NCBI GenBank assembly: GCA_910585525.1
Contig: CAJUFR010000007.1
Span: 1-62,692, forward strand
Reading direction: 5' to 3'
DNA from: an uncultured Angelakisella sp.
Lineage (GTDB): Bacteria; Bacillota; Clostridia; Oscillospirales; Ruminococcaceae
Length of the DNA: 62,692 nt
Shown here piece after piece: positions 1 through 9,617 of the stretch. The position numbers and the translations under genes are program-made. How positions within the stretch are numbered: the first letter of the stretch is position 1; each line of letters starts with the position of its first letter. The notes under the pieces are model-generated. The model was not told the DNA's origin. It ran no database searches and worked only from the letters and a program-made list of their open reading frames with translations.

Positions 1-59
1 TTCAATTCCATGCTTTACATTATAACACACTCTTCATTATGTGAACAGCACCTAGAGAA

Positions 60-1673
60 TCAATTATAAAGAAGCACTGGATCAAGGGCATTATCAGCCT
101 TCCGGCAAACTTGTTTTACGGCACTGGCATAGCCGCCTGCGTGCTCGTGATTGATAAAGAAGGAGCTGCAAACCGACAAGGCATCTTTATGATTGATGCC
201 AGCCGTGGGTGCGTTAAGGACGGCAACAAGAATCGTTTGCGTGAACGTGATATCTATAGAATCATTACGACGTTTAATGAGCAGATAACTACAGATCCAA
301 AGTATGCGCGTTTCGTACCAAACGATGAAATCGAAAAGAAAAACGGGTATAACCTGAACATTACTCGCTATATTGACTCCACAGATCCGGAGGATATTCA
401 GGATATTTATGCGCATATTCATGGCGGTATTCCGGCGGTTGATATTGACAGTCTGTCTAAGTATTGGGAGGTGTTCCCTTCGCTGAAGGCAGAGTTGCTG
501 ACGGCGATTAGCGATAAGTATTACAGCCTGAATGTGGAACATGAGAATATCCGTCAAACGATATATAAAAATGCCGAGTTCTCAGAATACGGCGAGAAAC
601 TTGATGAGGCTTTCGCAGCTTGGAAGGCCAAGGAATATCCTGCGTTATCTACTCTTGATGAAGATGTATCTGCGAGAGAGTTAATTGTTAGCCTTGCGGA
701 GAATATCCTTGCTGAATTTGAACACCTGACGCTGATTGATAAATACGACGTGTATCAAGTGCTTCTAGCTTATTGGAATGAGGTCATGAACGATGACGTG
801 TCGCTTATCATAAGCGAACCGGATGGCTATGCCAATGCCAGAGCGACAGACAATATCGAGGAAGAGATCACGCAGGGCAAGAATAAAGGCGAGATGAAAG
901 TCACCGGATGGGAAGGCAGATTGATTCCAAAGGCCATAGTTATAGATACCTTTTTCCGTGAGGAAAAGAATGCCATAGAGGAAGCCGAGAATGTTGTCGC
1001 AGAAACTGAATCCCAGCTTTCTGATCTGATTGAGAGCGCCGATGAAGAATCTGCTCTTGCCGATGTTGCTGAGAACGGAAAAGTCAAGGCGAAGGACGTA
1101 GAGGCTAAGATCGAGGAACTTACACAGCATGTAGAGACGGAGGAAACCATAGAGCTGGAAATTTTGATGAATCAACTTCCTATGCAGAAAAAGCGTCTTC
1201 AGGCATATCTGGTGGGACACCCGCTTTGCGAAAGCGCATTAACAGAAAAAGGAACTGTTACAAAGTCTTCTATTATGCTGCGCCTATTTGTTATTCGTAC
1301 AGTAGAGAGTGTACCGGAGAGCTTGCAGGATGATGTAAATCAACTCAGACAGGCTTTAGACCTTTGCGGTAAAGTGTCCGACTACAACAAGGTTGTAAAG
1401 GATCTGAACAAGGCGCTTGATGAGAAGTGCAGAGCAAGATATGACAGCCTGACAGATGAAGAGATTTTGGAACTACTGGTGAACAAGAAGTGGTTTGACA
1501 GTATCTTCTCAGGTATAGCTGATCTTTATGCGGCGATATCCCATCGCTTGACCAATAGGATTATTGAGCTCGCTGAACGGTATGAAAATACGCTTCCGGA
1601 GCTTGATAAGGAAACAAATGAGTATGAGACGAGGGTAAAGTCTCATCTGGAAAGGATGGGATTCAAATGGTAA
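60..1673 (+). CDS. hsdM: Type I restriction-modification methyltransferase subunit HsdM, C-terminal part
   Basis: This is the C-terminal part of an N6-adenine methyltransferase subunit of a type I R-M system. The recognisable sequence begins around base 60 (ESIIKKHWIKGIISLP), just before the family signature LPANLFYGTGIAACVLV. The catalytic NPPF motif and the SAM-binding domain that should precede it are absent. The upstream frame is closed by a TGA at 42-44, so the gene is broken or truncated at the left edge; the first usable start is TTG 111. The remainder has the acidic, helical C-terminal tail usual for HsdM. The stop overlaps the hsdS start (1667) by 7 bases, so the two are translationally coupled. 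Family assignment is secure. Whether the truncation is biological or an assembly edge cannot be told here. Confidence 0.85.
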   Translation, partial: SIIKKHWIKGIISLPANLFYGTGIAACVLVIDKEGAANRQGIFMIDASRGCVKDGNKNRLRERDIYRIITTFNEQITTDPKYARFVPNDEIEKKNGYNLNITRYIDSTDPEDIQDIYAHIHGGIPAVDIDSLSKYWEVFPSLKAELLTAISDKYYSLNVEHENIRQTIYKNAEFSEYGEKLDEAFAAWKAKEYPALSTLDEDVSARELIVSLAENILAEFEHLTLIDKYDVYQVLLAYWNEVMNDDVSLIISEPDGYANARATDNIEEEITQGKNKGEMKVTGWEGRLIPKAIVIDTFFREEKNAIEEAENVVAETESQLSDLIESADEESALADVAENGKVKAKDVEAKIEELTQHVETEETIELEILMNQLPMQKKRLQAYLVGHPLCESALTEKGTVTKSSIMLRLFVIRTVESVPESLQDDVNQLRQALDLCGKVSDYNKVVKDLNKALDEKCRARYDSLTDEEILELLVNKKWFDSIFSGIADLYAAISHRLTNRIIELAERYENTLPELDKETNEYETRVKSHLERMGFKW

Positions 1674-2890
1674 ATGGCTGGGTCGAGTGTCCGATAACTG
1701 AGGTGCTGAAACCAAATGGTATTAAAATCGGGCCGTTTGGTAGTCAATTAAAAAAGGAAATGCTTCTGTCCGACGGAGTCTACCGCGTCTATGGACAGGA
1801 AAATGTTTATGCACATGATTTTAATATAGGTGACAGGTATTTAACGCGTGAGCATTTTAATCGATTGAATTCCTGTGAAATACTTCCCGGTGACTTTGTT
1901 ATGAGTACAATGGGCACGATTGGAAAGTGCGCTATTGTTCCAACTACAATACAGCGCGGGATAATGGATTCACATTTAATACGACTTCGTTTTGATGAAA
2001 AGAAGGTTCGCTCTGACTACATTCTGCAATTGTTTTCTGATCAGTTCCATTATTTGAGTGATCAGACAGCAAGGCTCGCAGTGGGAGGAATAATGGACGG
2101 TTTAAGCGTGGGAATCGTGAGTCGTCTTAATGTAATTTACCCAGAGAGTATCGAGGAACAAGGTAAAATAATAAAAACCTTGTCGGAGGTAGATAAGCTG
2201 ATTTTCGACCAGCAAAAGCTCATCCGGAAGAAGAAGAATGTCCGTCAGGGTACGATGCAGAGGTTGTTGACCGGAAAGAACAGGCTTCAGGGCTTTAGTT
2301 CAGAATGGAAGGATACTACTCTTGGCAAAATATGTAATATCAAGGACGGGACACACCAAACGCCATACTATGTGGAATGCGGGATACCATTCTACAGTGT
2401 TGAAACTGTTACCAATGATGATTTTTCACACGTGAAATACATATCACTTGAGGAACACGAGAGATTAACCTCATCTTACAAAATTGAAAATGGTGATGTT
2501 CTCATGACACGTATTGGATCAATTGGGAAGGGAAAGTATGTTGATTGGAATCCTAATGCAAGCTTTTATGTTAGTCTTGCATTGCTAAAATTTAGAGGCA
2601 ATAAACCTCTTGCAAATTTTATCGCTTTACTGACAGGTACAGAGGAATTCCAAAAAGAGGCAGAGCTTCATTCACTTCATTTTGCTATACCGACGAAGAT
2701 TAATCTTGGTCAGATTTCAGATATAAGGGTAAGAATTCCAGCAGATGAAAGTGAGATCAAAACTATCATCACTATGTTGAACGATATGGGAAGCGAGATA
2801 AAACGACTCGAACAAAAGCTGAACAAGTATAAGCAATTAAAGCAAGGTATGATGGAAGAATTGCTGACCGGCAAGGTCAGATTAGTGTAA
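1667..2890 (+). CDS. hsdS: Type I restriction-modification specificity subunit HsdS
   Basis: A 407 aa DNA-recognition subunit. It shows the usual two-fold layout. The first target-recognition domain opens with the typical IGPFGSQLKKE block and ends in a coiled spacer with MQRLLTGKNRL (about residues 190-205). A second recognition domain follows, and the closing repeat MMEELLTGKVRLV is at the C-terminus. Each half-site spacer ends in the LLTGK motif characteristic of HsdS. The ATG start overlaps the end of hsdM. It would partner with HsdM to set methylation specificity and with HsdR for cleavage; the recognised sequence cannot be predicted. The complete gene contrasts with the truncated hsdM. 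Confidence 0.93.
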   Translation: MVNGWVECPITEVLKPNGIKIGPFGSQLKKEMLLSDGVYRVYGQENVYAHDFNIGDRYLTREHFNRLNSCEILPGDFVMSTMGTIGKCAIVPTTIQRGIMDSHLIRLRFDEKKVRSDYILQLFSDQFHYLSDQTARLAVGGIMDGLSVGIVSRLNVIYPESIEEQGKIIKTLSEVDKLIFDQQKLIRKKKNVRQGTMQRLLTGKNRLQGFSSEWKDTTLGKICNIKDGTHQTPYYVECGIPFYSVETVTNDDFSHVKYISLEEHERLTSSYKIENGDVLMTRIGSIGKGKYVDWNPNASFYVSLALLKFRGNKPLANFIALLTGTEEFQKEAELHSLHFAIPTKINLGQISDIRVRIPADESEIKTIITMLNDMGSEIKRLEQKLNKYKQLKQGMMEELLTGKVRLV

Positions 2891-2905
2891 GGAGGTGCCT
2901 GTCAG

Positions 2906-5900
2906 ATGAGTATTGGCGATGCCGAAATTAAAACACAGGAAAGAGTAATCCGTTTCTTTAAAGATCCGGAGATCTTAGGCTACCAGTATATTGGTAACCT
3001 GTCAGATTATCAGAATAAGAATATCAAGGAAGATCGTCTGCGCCAGTACCTTCGACTGAAGGGCTATGCAGACAAGCTGATCGATGGAGCCATTACGCAG
3101 CTACAACAGGAAGCAGGTAATCTTTCGCGTGGGCTATATGACGCCAACAAAACTGTATATTCTCGTTTAAAGTATGGTATTCCGGTTAGCGAAAGTCCTG
3201 AAAAGCCTCCGGTGACTGTACAGCTTATTGATGAGGAAAACCCTCTGAACAATGACTTTGCTATTGCCGAGGAAGTAACGGTCGTTGAACAGTCAGAGAA
3301 GCGACCGGATCTTGTAGTTTACTTGAATGGTATTGCAGTAGCGGTTATTGAGCTGAAACGAAGCAGCATCTCCGTCTCTGAGGGTATTCGCCAGAATTTG
3401 ACGAACCAGAAGAATTCATTCATACAGGGCTTCTTTTCTACAATGCAATTTTGCATGGCGGGAAACGAATCAGAAGGCCTGCGCTACGGTACGCTTCTGA
3501 CCGGAGAGAAGTTTTATATGGAATGGAAGGATGACGGCTTCAAAGAACATGAAGAGGAACGTGATCCAGTAGATGTTCGTATCAGTAAAATCTGCGAAGG
3601 CATCGAGAATAAACTCCTGAAGCAGATATACGCCATGTTCGATAAGAAACGTTTTATCGATCTTATCATGAACTTTGTCGTTTTCGATAAGGGCATCAAA
3701 AAGGTGTGCCGGTACAATCAATATTTTGGCATCAAGCGCACTCAGCAGAGGCTCAATAATCTGAGGACAGAGCTTCACAATCCGAACAGAGATCCGGATA
3801 AACCGATGGGGGGTATTCTTTGGCATACACAGGGTTCCGGCAAAACGCTGACAATGGTATGGCTTGCAAAATGGATTCTGACACATTGGACGGAGCTTAA
3901 TGCCCGTGTCCTTATCGTGACAGACCGAGATGAGCTTGATGAGCAAATAGAAAAAACATTCACTGGTGTGGATGAGAATATTGCTCGTACCAAGAGCGGT
4001 AAAGATTTGCTGAATCGTTTGAATGTATATGATGATTCGCTGATCTGCTCCCTCGTGCATAAGTTTGGCCGTCGTGGCGGAGAAGCAACGGAGAACGATT
4101 ACGAAAAGTATATTGAAGAACTGAAAGCCTCCCTCCCTGCTGATTTTGAGGCAAAGGGGAATCTTGTAGTATTTGTTGATGAATGTCACAGAACACAGTC
4201 CGGTAAGCTCCATACGGCGATGAAGGCTATCATGCCGAATGCAGTATTTATTGGCTTTACGGGTACTCCGTTGCTGAAAAAGGATAAAAAGATTAGTATC
4301 GAAGTTTTCGGTACATACATCCATGCTTACAAATATAACGAAGGCGTTGCCGATGGCGTCGTGCTGGATTTGCGATATGAATACCGTGATGTTCCGCAAG
4401 ATTTGTCGTCACAGGATCGTGTTGACCAGTGGTTTGATGTAAAGACCAGAGGCCTCTCCTCTCGCGCTAAGGCAAAGCTCAAAGAGAAGTGGGGCACGAT
4501 GCAGAAGGTATATAGCTCCCGCTCTCGTCTTGAAAAGGTGGCGTGGGACATCATTCAGGACTTTAATATGAAGCCACGTCTGATGGATGGAAACGGTAAT
4601 GCGATTCTTGTAGCTGATGGTATTCCTACAGCTTGTAAGTATTACGAAATCTTCCAACAGATGGGCTTTAAGAAGTGCGCCATCATATCTTCCTATACAC
4701 CGAACAAGGGCGAATTGCGCACTGATACCGTCAGCGATGAGGATGATACTGAAACCTTCCTCAAATATGAGACGTATTTGAAGATGCTGGGGCTTGATCC
4801 TTCTGACCTTCCGAATGCAGGCTCGGTTCAGGCCAAGGTGGAGGAATTTGAAAAGGAAGCAAAGCGGAAGTTTGTAGAGGAGCCTGCAAATATGAAGCTC
4901 CTTATTGTCGTAGACAAGCTGCTCACTGGATTTGATGCGCCTCCTTGTACCTACCTTTACATCGACAAGAGGATGCAGGATCACGGCCTGTTTCAGGCGA
5001 TTTGCCGCGTCAACCGTCTCGATGATGATAGTAAGGACTTTGGCTATATCGTGGATTACAAGCAGCTGTTTGGACAGCTCCAGACTGCAATGAAGGACTA
5101 TACTTCCGGCGCTTTTGAAGGATATGATCCGGAGGATGTAAAAGGACTTGTTAAGGATCGCCATGATGCTACGGTATCCTATTTTGAGGAAGTGTATGAT
5201 GCCGTCGAGGAACTCTGCGAAGGTGTCGAGGAACCTCGTGGGGAGATCCAGTACATCCATTATTTCTGTGGCGTTCCCGGTCAGTCGGAGGAGAGCGACG
5301 AGATTTATGCACGCCTGAGAGAAAAACTCTATCGTCTGGTGAGCAGTCTTGTCAGAGCTTTCGCGGAAGCAAAGCCATATCTGGTTGATGATATCTCATC
5401 TGGCAAACTGAATGAATATGACAAGAAGGTCACTTTCTACATTGAGCTGAAGAAAACCATCGGTACGGCCAGTGGTGATTTCCTAGATTTGAAGGCCTAT
5501 GAGCCTGATATGAGAAAGATGATCGATAACTATATCACGGCAGCGGATGCTGAGAAGATTGGCGATTTTGATGATCTTACCCTATTGGATTTCGTAGCAA
5601 AACAGGGCGAAACGCTTACCGGTGAAGGTGATAGCGGCCACAAGGAAGGTGCAGCAGAGGCCATCGAGAATAACATCCGTAAGAAGGTTATCGAAAAGGT
5701 TACCGTCAATCCGCGCTATTACGCAAAGATGTCAGAAATCCTTGATAAGCTCATCGAAGAGCGTAAGCAGGGAGTTCTTGACTATGCTGAGATGCTTGAG
5801 AAATATATAAAGCTGGCTAAGGACGTTGATTGCCCGGAGGATAACGATAAATATCCGGAAAGCATCCGTAAGAGCAAGGCGCTCATGGCTATTTATGACA

Positions 5901-6085
5901 ACACCGGCGAGGACGAGAAACTTGCCCTACGAATTCACAAAGCCGTGAAAAAGCAAGCCCTGTCTGGTTTCAGGGATAATCAGGTTGTTGTCAGAAGAAT
6001 AAAAAAGGCTCTCTTTGAGATTCTGGGTGATGATTCCGAGGTGGAGCGCATCTATAAGATCATTGAGAAACAGGAGGAGTATTAA
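2906..6085 (+). CDS. hsdR: Type I restriction endonuclease subunit HsdR
   Basis: A 1059 aa ATP-dependent translocase/nuclease. The N-terminal nuclease core shows RPDLVVYLNGIAVAVIELKR, the D...ExK arrangement of HsdR enzymes. The SF2 motor follows with Walker A (HTQGSGKT, about residues 307-314), DECH (VDECHRTQSGKLH, about 423), the FTGTPL motif III, and a later motif around LLTGFDAPPC and QAICRVNR. The length is normal for the family. It starts 15 bases after hsdS behind a good ribosome-binding site (aaggaggtg) and overlaps the next gene by one base (TAATG). It restricts DNA unmethylated at the HsdS site. If HsdM is really broken, unopposed restriction would be harmful, so either a full hsdM exists elsewhere or restriction is tempered. 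Confidence 0.95.
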   Translation: MSIGDAEIKTQERVIRFFKDPEILGYQYIGNLSDYQNKNIKEDRLRQYLRLKGYADKLIDGAITQLQQEAGNLSRGLYDANKTVYSRLKYGIPVSESPEKPPVTVQLIDEENPLNNDFAIAEEVTVVEQSEKRPDLVVYLNGIAVAVIELKRSSISVSEGIRQNLTNQKNSFIQGFFSTMQFCMAGNESEGLRYGTLLTGEKFYMEWKDDGFKEHEEERDPVDVRISKICEGIENKLLKQIYAMFDKKRFIDLIMNFVVFDKGIKKVCRYNQYFGIKRTQQRLNNLRTELHNPNRDPDKPMGGILWHTQGSGKTLTMVWLAKWILTHWTELNARVLIVTDRDELDEQIEKTFTGVDENIARTKSGKDLLNRLNVYDDSLICSLVHKFGRRGGEATENDYEKYIEELKASLPADFEAKGNLVVFVDECHRTQSGKLHTAMKAIMPNAVFIGFTGTPLLKKDKKISIEVFGTYIHAYKYNEGVADGVVLDLRYEYRDVPQDLSSQDRVDQWFDVKTRGLSSRAKAKLKEKWGTMQKVYSSRSRLEKVAWDIIQDFNMKPRLMDGNGNAILVADGIPTACKYYEIFQQMGFKKCAIISSYTPNKGELRTDTVSDEDDTETFLKYETYLKMLGLDPSDLPNAGSVQAKVEEFEKEAKRKFVEEPANMKLLIVVDKLLTGFDAPPCTYLYIDKRMQDHGLFQAICRVNRLDDDSKDFGYIVDYKQLFGQLQTAMKDYTSGAFEGYDPEDVKGLVKDRHDATVSYFEEVYDAVEELCEGVEEPRGEIQYIHYFCGVPGQSEESDEIYARLREKLYRLVSSLVRAFAEAKPYLVDDISSGKLNEYDKKVTFYIELKKTIGTASGDFLDLKAYEPDMRKMIDNYITAADAEKIGDFDDLTLLDFVAKQGETLTGEGDSGHKEGAAEAIENNIRKKVIEKVTVNPRYYAKMSEILDKLIEERKQGVLDYAEMLEKYIKLAKDVDCPEDNDKYPESIRKSKALMAIYDNTGEDEKLALRIHKAVKKQALSGFRDNQVVVRRIKKALFEILGDDSEVERIYKIIEKQEEY

Positions 6086-8640
6086 TGCGCATTGTCATTT
6101 CCGGGATTCCGATTGATGTGCAAAAAAAGAATATAAAGAATATGCACCTTCAGGTGAAGCCGCCGGATGGACATGTGGTAATTTCTGCGCCTTTATCCGT
6201 GGACGATAAAGCTATAGAGGCTTATGCCAGAACTCAGCTGGGCTTTATCAAGAGGGCTATTGCGCAGTTTCAGGATCAGCCAAGAGCATCGAAGCGACAG
6301 TATGTTTCCGGCGAGACGATGTATATCTGGGGGAAGCAATACTTTCTTGTCTTCAAGCCGGACAATCAAAAGAACAGCTTCGAGATTCAGAATCAGAATA
6401 TTGTTCTATCCATGAGCGCCAAAAGTACCGTGAAACAGCGAGACGCTTATGTGAAAGAGGAATATAGGAAGATCCTAAAGGAAGAAATAGAAAAGCGTCT
6501 GCCTAAGTGGGAGACACAGACAGGACTTAAATGTGATTCTTGGCAAACGAAATATATGGTCACAAAATGGGGTGCCTGCAGCACAGATAAAAAGAAGCTG
6601 TGGTTCAACCTGCAGCTCGCCCAGAAACCGTATGCCTGCCTTGATTATATTATTTTGCATGAGCTTACACATTTAATCACAAGAAAGCATGATGCTACAT
6701 TCATCGCACACATGGATAGGCACATGCCTAATTGGCGTGAAATACGTAAAGAGCTCAACGACAGCAGACTGGACTACTATGAAGCGCAGGATGAAAGCCC
6801 ACTGCAGAAACTGATCGACCAATCTCGTTATGACGACATCCGGGATGCGGCCATAGCTTATATTCAAGAGGATCATTCTGGTGACACGAAAAGACTATCG
6901 GTCATTGATATGGAAATCGAGAATGTTATCCATATTGAACAGCCGGAGGATGGCGTGATTGCTTTCGATGTAATTGCATCATGCGATGTCGAAATGCCAT
7001 CCGCATCTCGCAAGGGATATTTTAATGAGCGCTGGCTTAAGATCCATTGTCAGGTTACTCTTGGCATCGATATGAGCGGGTTCCGGATCATGTTTGTTGG
7101 TAATTGTGAGCCGCAAGAGGAATCTGATAATGACCGTCTGTCCGGAGAGCTGGTACCTATTATCTCTCGTGACCAGTTTGAAGGCGAGGCTGAGAAGTTC
7201 CTGACAAGGTATTGTCCGGAAGCACTGGATAAACCGATGAGGGTTCCAATCGAGACAATAGCCAGCGATATGAAACTACAGGTTATCGAAGATGTTCCTC
7301 TGTCAGATGATCTTACTTACTTTGGGACTATCATATTTGATAACGGGAATGTTCTCGATAAGCACCGGAAGATTACAATTCGCAATGCCAAACGAGGAAC
7401 CGTTTATCTTGATCCGCGTGTCTCCTATGAGAGATCTGTAGGAACAAAGCGCACTACTCTGGCTCATGAATGTTTCCACTGGTACCGTCATCAGCCTTAT
7501 CATGTGTTGATGAAAATGATAGGTGCTAACGATAATCTTGGAAGGGCTATCCAGTGCCAAATAGCTGCAAACACAACTGATTCAGATAAATGGAAGGCCG
7601 TAGACTGGATGGAGTGGCAAGCCAAAGGTGTCGCTCCGAGAATCTTGATGCCTGCGAAAACGACGCGCTTGAAGGTAGAACAGCTTCTTGCAGCTTATGG
7701 CGGGGCTGATGATGCGAGCATTGCAGCCTATGAGAACGTCATCGATGAACTTGCGGAGCTGTTCGATGTGTCGAGGCAGGCAGCCAAGGTTCGCCTGATG
7801 GATCTGGGGTATTCCAAAGCTGAGGGTGCATATCCGTTTGTGGATGGTCAGTATGTTCGCGGATATTCATTTGAAGCCGGTGCCTTGGATAAGAATCAGA
7901 CATTCACTATTCCCTATGCCGATTTGTTTAAGGCATACTGCTTTGACCGTGAGTTTAAGAAGCTGATTGACAGCGGACAGTTTATTTTTGCAGATCGTCA
8001 TCTCGTTCTCAATAACGAGAAATACATAGCGAGAGATCAGTCCGGGAATGCTACGCTGTCAGAATATGCGCTCTCGCACATGGATGAGTGCTGCGTCGTC
8101 TTCTCGAAGGGATATAGTTATCAATCGAAATATCAAGGGGCGAGGTATTACACGCAGTTTATGCGTAATTCAGCGCCAGTTGAAAATCAGGTCGAGTATT
8201 CCTTCGAGCTTAATGCACACAACAAGGCACTTCTTGATCAGATCAAGAACGCAAAGCGACGTTCTGAAGCATTACGCAGATATCCCGGCTCTTTTGCAGA
8301 GACACTAGTCGCGTTGCAAAAAGAGAAAAAGCTCTCAAATAAGCAATTGGCAGACCGCTCGCTTGTTGGCGAAAAGACCATACAGCGGTTGAGAAATGAT
8401 GAGGAATACCCGACTTCAGTTCAGACAGTTCTTGCATTATGCGTAGGTCTGAAGTTGCCTTTGCCAGAAGCTGAGATGTTTCTCGGTAAAACGGATTTTA
8501 AATTGAATTCGATGAAAAACGAAGGTTACGTTTATCAATGTGTTTTAGCGGCCTGCGCTGAGAATACGATTTATGAAATAAATGAAATGCTCAAAGAAAA
8601 CGGAATTACACCTCTTGGGAGTGATCCAGATCTTCAGTGA
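6085..8640 (+). CDS. Fusion protein with YgjP-like (DUF45) and ImmA/IrrE-like metallopeptidase motifs
   Basis: An 851 aa protein translated directly from the end of hsdR (overlapping A of TAATG). Its N-terminal ~230 residues resemble YgjP/DUF45 zinc peptidases: WGACSTDKKKLWFN, then HELTH at 192-196 and a following H in HMPNW. DUF45 proteins commonly sit beside hsdR. The middle carries a second zinc-peptidase motif, HECFH at 461-465 in TTLAHECFHWYRH, of ImmA/IrrE type. The C-terminus (about 740-800) contains LSNKQLADRSLVGEKTIQRL, a Cro/XRE-like helix-turn-helix. I infer a regulatory or stress-triggered protease acting on the R-M system or a repressor. Substrate and trigger are unknown. Having both peptidase types in one chain is the unusual feature. 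Confidence 0.75.
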   Translation: MRIVISGIPIDVQKKNIKNMHLQVKPPDGHVVISAPLSVDDKAIEAYARTQLGFIKRAIAQFQDQPRASKRQYVSGETMYIWGKQYFLVFKPDNQKNSFEIQNQNIVLSMSAKSTVKQRDAYVKEEYRKILKEEIEKRLPKWETQTGLKCDSWQTKYMVTKWGACSTDKKKLWFNLQLAQKPYACLDYIILHELTHLITRKHDATFIAHMDRHMPNWREIRKELNDSRLDYYEAQDESPLQKLIDQSRYDDIRDAAIAYIQEDHSGDTKRLSVIDMEIENVIHIEQPEDGVIAFDVIASCDVEMPSASRKGYFNERWLKIHCQVTLGIDMSGFRIMFVGNCEPQEESDNDRLSGELVPIISRDQFEGEAEKFLTRYCPEALDKPMRVPIETIASDMKLQVIEDVPLSDDLTYFGTIIFDNGNVLDKHRKITIRNAKRGTVYLDPRVSYERSVGTKRTTLAHECFHWYRHQPYHVLMKMIGANDNLGRAIQCQIAANTTDSDKWKAVDWMEWQAKGVAPRILMPAKTTRLKVEQLLAAYGGADDASIAAYENVIDELAELFDVSRQAAKVRLMDLGYSKAEGAYPFVDGQYVRGYSFEAGALDKNQTFTIPYADLFKAYCFDREFKKLIDSGQFIFADRHLVLNNEKYIARDQSGNATLSEYALSHMDECCVVFSKGYSYQSKYQGARYYTQFMRNSAPVENQVEYSFELNAHNKALLDQIKNAKRRSEALRRYPGSFAETLVALQKEKKLSNKQLADRSLVGEKTIQRLRNDEEYPTSVQTVLALCVGLKLPLPEAEMFLGKTDFKLNSMKNEGYVYQCVLAACAENTIYEINEMLKENGITPLGSDPDLQ

Positions 8641-8660
8641 GTCAAGGAGGAGGACTAACA

Positions 8661-9578
8661 ATGGCAGTGCCAAAATACGATGAATTGATGAAGCCTTTAC
8701 TGACAACAGTAAAAGACGGTGAGGTCTATAAAATTAAAGACGTTACTGCCGTGTTAGCTCAACAGCTAAATTTATCAGCGGAAGACCTCGCAGAAATGCT
8801 TCCGAGCGGCAGGCAAACCGTGTTTAAAAACAGGGTCGGATGGGCGAAGACTTATCTGAAAAAAGCTGGACTCCTTGATAGTCCTGCCCGCGCTACTATT
8901 GTTATTACAGAAGCTGGAAAGAAGGTGGTTGCAGAAAATCCGGAGAAAATAGATTCCAAATATCTGGAACAGTTTCCTTCATTTGTAGATTTTGCATCCG
9001 CCTCTGATCCTACAAATGGAGATGATACAGTGCCTGTAATTTCAAAGCAGACGGATCTTACACCCGATGACCAGCTTGAAGACGCATACAAGCAGATTAA
9101 TGCAAGCCTTGCATCTGATTTGTTGAGTGAAGTTCTGAAAATTTCACCATACACCTTTGAAAAGCTCGTTGTTGATCTTCTTTCGAAGATGGGATATGGA
9201 ACTGTGGCTTACGGGAGTCATGCAACAGTCGCTTCCGGTGATGATGGAATTGATGGCGTGATCATGGAGGACAAGCTCGGCTTTTCTTTGATCTATATGC
9301 AGGCTAAGGAATGGGCACCGGATAGAGTCGTTGGACAGCCGAACATTCAGAGCTTTGTAGGTGCGATTGCCGGGAAGCACGGTGATGGACTTTTTGTTAC
9401 AACAGCTAAATTCTCGCAGAAGGCTAAGGATTACGCAAATACTCATCACATTATTCTGATTGATGGTGAGAGACTTGCAAATCTGATGATTGAGTATAAC
9501 TTCTGTGTGTCAACGAGGAAAACGTTTGAAATTAAGGCAATCGATACGGATGCTCTGGCTGAATATCAGGACGAGTAA
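8661..9578 (+). CDS. mrr: Mrr-type restriction endonuclease
   Basis: A 305 aa protein with the Mrr layout. A winged-helix N-terminal domain (PKYDELMKPLL ... AKTYLKKAGLLDSPARATIVIT) is followed by a catalytic domain from about residue 165 (YTFEKLVVDLLSKMGYG). The PD-(D/E)XK-like signature is GDDGIDGVIMEDKLG ... YMQAKEW, i.e. D...QxK as in other Mrr enzymes. Mrr proteins are type IV enzymes that cut modified or foreign DNA. I chose ATG 8661 because aaggaggagg lies just upstream; an upstream GTG at 8637 overlaps the previous stop and lacks a ribosome-binding site. It belongs to the same defence operon. Confidence 0.88.
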   Translation: MAVPKYDELMKPLLTTVKDGEVYKIKDVTAVLAQQLNLSAEDLAEMLPSGRQTVFKNRVGWAKTYLKKAGLLDSPARATIVITEAGKKVVAENPEKIDSKYLEQFPSFVDFASASDPTNGDDTVPVISKQTDLTPDDQLEDAYKQINASLASDLLSEVLKISPYTFEKLVVDLLSKMGYGTVAYGSHATVASGDDGIDGVIMEDKLGFSLIYMQAKEWAPDRVVGQPNIQSFVGAIAGKHGDGLFVTTAKFSQKAKDYANTHHIILIDGERLANLMIEYNFCVSTRKTFEIKAIDTDALAEYQDE

Positions 9579-9617
9579 TTCGATTGCGAAAAAGTAGGAA
9601 GTTGGAGGGAATACATT

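Noticed and set aside
60..557. Reverse-strand frame opposite hsdM
   Set aside because: Antisense to clear HsdM sequence, no similarity or ribosome-binding site.
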